A stretch of 64,000 bases of DNA. Source: Alsobacter sp045348435 (lineage in GTDB: Bacteria > Pseudomonadota > Alphaproteobacteria > Rhizobiales > Beijerinckiaceae). Numbering within the stretch: the first letter of the stretch is position 1; the number at the start of each line of letters is the position of its first letter. Shown here piece after piece: positions 59,728-64,000 of the stretch. The notes below the pieces were generated by a model. The model saw only the letters and a program-made list of their open reading frames with translations, was not told the DNA's origin and did not search any database. The stretch spans positions 806,001 through 870,000 of the forward strand of contig NZ_CP157484.1 of NCBI RefSeq assembly GCF_045348435.1, written 5' to 3'. Made by a program: the position numbers and the translations under genes.

Positions 59728-60579
59728 ATGAGCGCCGCCGTCGGCTCCAACCGGCTCACGCCGAAGAACATCCTCACCAAGGCCGCCTTCGGGTTCTCGG
59801 TGTTCCTGCTGGTGTCGCCGGCCATCCTGGTCTTCCTGTGGATGCTGTCGCTGTCGTTCAAGAACGAGGTCGACAACACCGCCTGGCCGCCGGTGTTCAT
59901 CCCCAACCCGCCGACGCTCGCCAACTATGTCGAGGTCTTCGCGCGCAACAACTTCCTGCTCTATCTGTGGAACTCGATCCTGGTCACCGGCGGGGCCGTG
60001 CTGGTGGGGCTCGTCGTCGGCGTGCCGGCCGGCTACGGCATCGCGCGCTCGAAATCGGCCAAGTTCGCGATCCTCATCCTGATCGCCCGCATGACGCCGG
60101 CGCTGTCCTACCTGATCCCGCTCTTCATGGCGTTCCAGTGGCTGGGCCTGGTCGGCACCATCCCGGCGCTGATGATCACGCATCTCGTCATCACCATCCC
60201 GATCATCGTGTGGATCATGATCGGCTATTTCGAGAACATCCCGACCGAGCTGGAGGACGCCGCGCTGGTGGACGGCTGCTCGCCCTGGCAGAGCTTCCGC
60301 TACATCGCCTTCCCGCTGGCCAAGCCCGGCTTGGTGGTGGGCGGAATCCTGGCCTTCATCTTCTCGTGGAACAACTTCATCTTCTCGGTGGTCCTGGGCG
60401 GCAAGTCGACCCGGACGCTGCCGGCCGCCGTCTACAACGTGCTCACCTTCGAGCAGGTCTCATGGGGCCCGCTGGCCGCCGCGGCGCTGCTGGTCACGCT
60501 GCCGGTCCTGCTGCTCACCGTCATGGCCCAGCGCCAGATCGTCGCCGGCCTCTCCGCGGGAGGCCTGAAGGACGGATGA
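59728..60579 (+). CDS. Sugar-type ABC transporter permease 2 (MalG-like)
   Basis: 283 residues, six membrane helices. The coupling loop is ELEDAALVDGCSPWQSFRYI, then FPLAKPGLVVGGILAF, and the protein ends with the usual QRQIVAGLSAGGLK. It pairs with the 58608 permease. No ATPase gene follows, so a shared ATPase encoded elsewhere (MsmK/UgpC type) must drive it. Confidence 0.91.
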   Translation: MSAAVGSNRLTPKNILTKAAFGFSVFLLVSPAILVFLWMLSLSFKNEVDNTAWPPVFIPNPPTLANYVEVFARNNFLLYLWNSILVTGGAVLVGLVVGVPAGYGIARSKSAKFAILILIARMTPALSYLIPLFMAFQWLGLVGTIPALMITHLVITIPIIVWIMIGYFENIPTELEDAALVDGCSPWQSFRYIAFPLAKPGLVVGGILAFIFSWNNFIFSVVLGGKSTRTLPAAVYNVLTFEQVSWGPLAAAALLVTLPVLLLTVMAQRQIVAGLSAGGLKDG

Positions 60580-60617
60580 TCGACGCCGCGAGGCCGCGTG
60601 GCCTTCGCGGGCGCTTC

Positions 60618-60631
60618 ACCAACATGTCAGT
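60618..60631. promoter_or_regulatory. Second copy of the candidate GntR operator
   Basis: ACCAACATGTCAGT differs at one base from the palindrome at 56910-56923. It lies 45 bases before the DapA-family gene, in the gap after the second permease gene. Confidence 0.5.
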
Positions 60632-60675
60632 CATCGCCGGCTGAGCGCTCGGCGGTTCGGAATCAGGAGATCCTC

Positions 60676-61566
60676 ATGCAGCCATCGCAAACCCGCTTCG
60701 GCCTCTCGGTCGCGCTTTCGACGCCGTTCCGTCCCGACGCCAGGGTGGATCTCGGGCGGCTCGCCCGCCACGCCGCCTGGGTGCTGGACAACGGCGCCGG
60801 CAGCGTCACGCTCTGCGGCACCACGGGCGAGGGCGCCTCCATCGGGTTGACGCAGCGGGCCCAGATGCTGGGCGCGCTCCAGGGCGCGGGGATCGCGGCC
60901 GACAGGATCCTGGTCGGCGTCGCGTCGGCGTCCCTCGACGAAGCCGCCGCCCAGGCCCGCATGGCGCTCGACGCCGGCTGCCGGGGCCTGCTCGTCGCGC
61001 CCGCCTTCTACTTCAAGGGCGTGTCTGACGACGGGATCTTCGCCTGGTTCTCGCGCCTGTTCGAGCGCACCCCCGGCGTGCGCGACGTGTTCCTCTACCA
61101 CATCCCGTCCGTCACCGCGGTCGGCCTCTCGGCCGAGCTGATCGGCCGGCTGCGCAAGGCCTTTCCGGCCGTGATCGCGGGCGTCAAGGACAGCTCCGGC
61201 GACGCCGCCAACACCGCGCGCCTCCTGGAGCAGCACGGCGACCTCGCCATCCTGGTCGGCGACGAGCGCCAGCTCGCCGGCGCGGTGCGCAAGGGCGCGC
61301 AGGGCACCATCTGCGGTTGCGCCAACTTCATGCCGGACGTCCTCGCCCCGGTCGCCAACGAAGGCCGCGACGACCCGCGCGTGAAGGCGGTCGTGGACCT
61401 CGTCTGCCAGTACCCGGTGATGTCGGCCGTGAAGGCGCTGATCGCGCATCGCACCAACGACCCGGCCTGGCTGGAGGTCTGCCCGCCGCTGGAGCCCCTC
61501 ACGGCCCAGCAGACGCGCGACCTCACGGCCGGCTTCGACCGCATCGTCGGCGCCAAGGCGGCGTGA
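60676..61566 (+). CDS. DapA/NAL-family class I lyase or dehydratase
   Basis: 296 residues, a TIM barrel. The active-site Lys is in VIAGVKDSSGD, the Tyr in LYHIPSVTAVG, and the carboxylate-binding CGTTGEGASIGL is present. The family includes dihydrodipicolinate synthase, N-acetylneuraminate lyase and sugar-acid dehydratases/aldolases. The location between an ABC importer, a GntR regulator and a TRAP transporter points to catabolism, likely of a sugar acid, not to lysine synthesis. AGGAG lies seven bases before ATG 60676. Confidence 0.88.
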   Translation: MQPSQTRFGLSVALSTPFRPDARVDLGRLARHAAWVLDNGAGSVTLCGTTGEGASIGLTQRAQMLGALQGAGIAADRILVGVASASLDEAAAQARMALDAGCRGLLVAPAFYFKGVSDDGIFAWFSRLFERTPGVRDVFLYHIPSVTAVGLSAELIGRLRKAFPAVIAGVKDSSGDAANTARLLEQHGDLAILVGDERQLAGAVRKGAQGTICGCANFMPDVLAPVANEGRDDPRVKAVVDLVCQYPVMSAVKALIAHRTNDPAWLEVCPPLEPLTAQQTRDLTAGFDRIVGAKAA

Positions 61567-61585
61567 AGGGTCCGGAGGCAGCGTG

Positions 61586-62254
61586 ATGGACCGGGCGCAG
61601 GAGGATCGGGAGCCGCTGAAGCTGCGCGAGCGCGCCTATGACGCGTTCACCCAGCATCTGCTGGCGCGCGACATCCGGCCCGGCCAGTTCGTCTCCCAGC
61701 GCGAGCTGGTGGAGCTCACCAGCCTGCCGCTGGGGGCGATCCGCGAGCTGATCCCGCGGCTGGAGGCCGAGGGCCTGATCCGCACCGTGCCCCAGCGCGG
61801 CATGCAGATCGCCCATATCGACCTCACGCTGATCCGCGACGCGTTCCAGTTCCGCCTTTGCCTGGAGAAGGAGGCCGTGTCGCTCTTCGCCCGCACGGCG
61901 AGCGAGGCGACGCTGCGCGAGCTGCGCGCCGCGCATGAGGACATCCTGCGCCGCGCCGCCGACGAGATCACGCCGGCCCTCGTGGCGGAGGCGCAGGCCG
62001 TCGACTGGGGCCTGCACGACACGGTCATCGACGCCCTCGGCAACGAGATCATCTCCAACGCCTACCGGGTCAACTCCATCAAGATCCGCCTCATCCGCGA
62101 GGAGCGGGTCCGCATCCTGGACAGCCTGCTCGTTTCGGTGATGCACGAGCATCTGCGCATTCTCGACGCCTTTGAGGCGCGCGATCCGGCGGCCGCCGTC
62201 GCCGCCGTGGAGGCCCATATCGCGAGTTCGCGGGCGAGAGCCATCGGCATGTAG
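61586..62254 (+). CDS. GntR-family (FCD) transcription regulator
   Basis: 222 residues. An N-terminal winged HTH (RPGQFVSQRELVELTSLPLG, then IRELIPRLEAEGLIRTVPQR) is followed by an all-helical FCD ligand domain with HDTVIDALGNEIIS and a late HLRILDAFEARD. It probably represses the locus and responds to its substrate. ATG 61586 has GGAGG seven bases upstream; the adjacent GTG (61583) is less favoured. The palindrome at 56910 and 60618 is its likely site. Confidence 0.9.
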   Translation: MDRAQEDREPLKLRERAYDAFTQHLLARDIRPGQFVSQRELVELTSLPLGAIRELIPRLEAEGLIRTVPQRGMQIAHIDLTLIRDAFQFRLCLEKEAVSLFARTASEATLRELRAAHEDILRRAADEITPALVAEAQAVDWGLHDTVIDALGNEIISNAYRVNSIKIRLIREERVRILDSLLVSVMHEHLRILDAFEARDPAAAVAAVEAHIASSRARAIGM

Positions 62255-62311
62255 CCAAGATCCGGGAGCCGCGCCGCCAGAGCCCGGCCCCGCCATACGG
62301 GAGGAGAGACC

Positions 62312-63310
62312 ATGACCAGGATCACCAGGCGCGCCTTCACGGCCGCCACGCTCGGGGCCGGCGCCGCCGGCGTGTTCATGCCGGCCATCGGCGCCCGCGC
62401 CCAGGCCGTCGTGCTGCGCTGGGGAGACGGCCAGGCCCCCAACCATCCCTCGCCGATGAGCGCGGAGCGCGCCGCCAAGGACGTCAAGGAGAAGACCGGC
62501 GGACGCGTCGACATCCAGAGCTTCCCGGGCGGGCAGCTCGGCGGTTCGCGCGACATGGTCGAGTCGGTCTCCAGCGGCGCGCTCACCATGGTGACCGAGG
62601 GAGCGGCGCTGCTGGGCCAGTTCGTGCCGCAGCTCTCCATCATCGAGGCGCCCTATCTCTGGCGCGACGCCGACCACCTGTCCAAGGCCCTCAACTCGCC
62701 CCTGATGGACGAGCTCAACAAGGTGCTGGTCGAAAAGCGCGGCATGCGCGTGATCGCGCCGACCTATTACGGCAAGCGCCACCTCACCACCGGCTCCAAG
62801 CCGGTGAAGACCGCCGACGACATGAAGGGCTTCAAGCTGCGCGTGCCGGAGGTCGACACCTTCAAGGCCATGGCGGAGGCCTGGGGGGCTAAGCCCACCC
62901 CGCTCAACTTCAACGAGCTCTATCTGGCGCTGTCGCAGGGCGCGGTGGACGGGCAGGAGAACCCGTTGCCCACCCTGCAGAGCGGCAAGCTCTACGAGGT
63001 CCAGAAATACCTCGTCCTCACCGGCCACATCATCACGCCGCGGCTCGTCATCGTGAACGAGGCCGCCTGGCGCAAGCTCAGCGACGCCGACCGCGAGGTG
63101 GTCCAGCAGTCGATCAAGGCGGCCTCCGAGTGGCAGGACAAGGAGATCCTCGGCCAGGAGGCGAACCTCACCGCCACCTTCCAGAAGGCCGGCATGACGG
63201 TGATCGAGCCGGACCTGGAGAGCTTCCGCAAGCCGGTGCTGGCCACCGTGCCGCAGAAATTCGAGGCCAAGTGGGGCAAGGGCCTGTGGGACCGCATCGC
63301 GGCCATGTGA
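62312..63310 (+). CDS. dctP: TRAP transporter substrate-binding protein (DctP family)
   Basis: 332 residues. A Tat-like signal (RITRRAFTAATLGAG, cleavage near ARAQA) precedes the DctP fold: FPGGQLGGSRDMVESVSSG, LKLRVPEVDTF-like stretch FKLRVPEVDTFKAM, and LYLALSQGAVDGQENP, which carries the carboxylate-binding region. The ligand is likely a carboxylate or sugar acid. GGGAGGAG lies before ATG 62312. It heads a dctPQM set that runs off the window. Confidence 0.93.
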   Translation: MTRITRRAFTAATLGAGAAGVFMPAIGARAQAVVLRWGDGQAPNHPSPMSAERAAKDVKEKTGGRVDIQSFPGGQLGGSRDMVESVSSGALTMVTEGAALLGQFVPQLSIIEAPYLWRDADHLSKALNSPLMDELNKVLVEKRGMRVIAPTYYGKRHLTTGSKPVKTADDMKGFKLRVPEVDTFKAMAEAWGAKPTPLNFNELYLALSQGAVDGQENPLPTLQSGKLYEVQKYLVLTGHIITPRLVIVNEAAWRKLSDADREVVQQSIKAASEWQDKEILGQEANLTATFQKAGMTVIEPDLESFRKPVLATVPQKFEAKWGKGLWDRIAAM

Positions 63311-63333
63311 GGCGACGGCGCCCCGTTTCCGCC

Positions 63334-63366
63334 TTCCCGGCGCGCCGAGCGCCGGGAAGGATTCCA
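63334..63366. repeat. Partial palindrome related to the dispersed repeat
   Basis: TTCCCGGCGCGCCGAGCGCC with the following GGGAAGGATTCCAG resembles an end of the GTCATCCCCGG family, but lacks the GTCATC start and the second arm. It lies between dctP and dctQ. Confidence 0.5.
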
Positions 63367-63402
63367 GACCGCGCATCCTTCGTCCCCGTCCGCAGGCCTT
63401 CC

Positions 63403-63936
63403 ATGCTCCAGCGCCTCCCCGGCCTCATCGACCGCGCCCTCGCGCTCGCCTCCATGGCGGTCGTGGCGCTGCTGCTGATTTGCGTGCTGCTCGGGGTGTT
63501 CACCCGCGCGGCCGGCGAGCCGCTGATCTGGACCGACGAGGTCGCCCGGCTGCTGATGGTGTGGCTCGCCTGCCTGGGCTGGACCCTGGCCAGCCGGCGG
63601 CGCTCCCACATCCGGGTGCGTTACTTCCTCGACAAGCTGCCGCTGTCCTGGCAGCCGCAGGCCGAGCGCGTCATGCAGGCCGCGATCGTGCTCTTTGGCG
63701 TGCTGACGACCTGGTACGCGGCGGATCTGGTGGAGCGGAACTGGGAGATCGAGGCGACGTCGCTCGCCTTCTCGATCTCGTGGATGTATGTGCCGCTCGT
63801 CCTGGCCGGCGTCGCCACGGCGGCGCAGGGCGTGGCGGAGGCGCTGCGGCCCGAGCACCGGGCGCCGCCCATGAGGGCCGCGGCCGGCATGGACGACGTC
63901 GCGCCCGTCACGCCGGCCGGCAAGGGTGTGGAATGA
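63403..63936 (+). CDS. dctQ: TRAP transporter small permease (DctQ family)
   Basis: 177 residues with four membrane helices (ALASMAVVALLLICVLLGVF; WTDEVARLLMVWLACLGWT; AAIVLFGVLTTWYAADLV; SWMYVPLVLAGVATAAQGV). The EVARLLMVWLACLG stretch after the first helix is the DctQ hallmark. The last 25 residues are a polar tail. It joins DctP binding to the DctM channel. Its stop overlaps the dctM start by four bases. Confidence 0.92.
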   Translation: MLQRLPGLIDRALALASMAVVALLLICVLLGVFTRAAGEPLIWTDEVARLLMVWLACLGWTLASRRRSHIRVRYFLDKLPLSWQPQAERVMQAAIVLFGVLTTWYAADLVERNWEIEATSLAFSISWMYVPLVLAGVATAAQGVAEALRPEHRAPPMRAAAGMDDVAPVTPAGKGVE

Positions 63937-64000
63937 CCCAGCTCATCGCCACCATCGCGGCGGTCTGGTTCGCCTCCATCCTGATCGGGATGCCGCTCTT
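63933..64000 (+). CDS. dctM: TRAP transporter large permease (DctM family), start only
   Basis: Only 22 residues are visible before the window ends (MTQLIATIAAVWFASILIGM, then PL). A hydrophobic first helix and the overlap with dctQ (ATGA) identify it as the DctM channel subunit, by position more than by sequence. Confidence 0.75.
   Translation, partial: MTQLIATIAAVWFASILIGMPL

Noticed and set aside
60576..60644. 22-codon open frame starting in the stop of the second permease gene (ATGA)
   Set aside because: Too short to support, and it contains the candidate operator; more likely a chance frame in the gap.

Overview
The window comes from a GC-rich (roughly 70 % by eye) bacterial chromosome, most likely an alphaproteobacterium of the Hyphomicrobiales (Rhizobiales). 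The evidence is the NasT/NasS nitrate system, a CheD-containing chemotaxis set, SugE/Gdx-, DctA-, Liv- and TRAP-type transporters, strong use of overlapping ATGA/TGATG gene junctions, and dispersed palindromic repeats. I saw no rRNA, tRNA, CRISPR array, transposase or phage gene. The window cuts a gene at each end.

Left part (1-14.7 kb) is one nitrate-assimilation locus. NasT (ANTAR antiterminator) and NasS (its nitrate-sensing partner) are followed by a sigma54-like promoter and a leader with stem-loops and a strong intrinsic terminator. Then come the NrtABD nitrate transporter, a FAD oxidoreductase, a siroheme nitrite reductase, an unusual iron-sulfur/CysJ-like flavoprotein, the molybdenum nitrate reductase NasA and the siroheme synthase CysG. 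Together they import nitrate, reduce it to ammonium and make the cofactor, with expression gated by nitrogen status (sigma54) and by nitrate (NasS-NasT).

14.7-25 kb is a mixed region: a CBS-domain protein, an ornithine-cyclodeaminase-like enzyme behind a CDF metal exporter, a bacterial OGFr-domain protein, an ABC exporter pair, an M29 aminopeptidase, ManC, a winged-helix-like unknown and a glycosyltransferase.

25-33.8 kb is motility and chemotaxis. A lone fliG precedes a three-gene unit (receiver, degenerate HPt protein, receiver). A divergent operon then runs STAS protein, CheY, CheA, CheR, CheD, CheB, CheY, with no cheW or receptor gene.

34-47.5 kb holds a Liv-type amino-acid ABC transporter, a Nudix hydrolase, a lipid kinase, DctA, a Gdx/SugE exporter and the PrkA-YeaH-SpoVR stress operon. 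47.5-49.4 kb is a repeat-rich gap followed by two small unknown genes. 49.4-57 kb carries a small XRE protein, a FMN split-barrel protein, a dienelactone hydrolase, an MFS carrier with CysQ, a Crp/Fnr regulator, MogA and an RhlE helicase with a long structured leader.

The right end (57-64 kb) is a catabolic locus: a sugar-type ABC importer without its own ATPase, a DapA-family lyase, a GntR regulator and a TRAP transporter. A near-identical palindrome before the first gene and before the lyase is a good candidate operator for that regulator.
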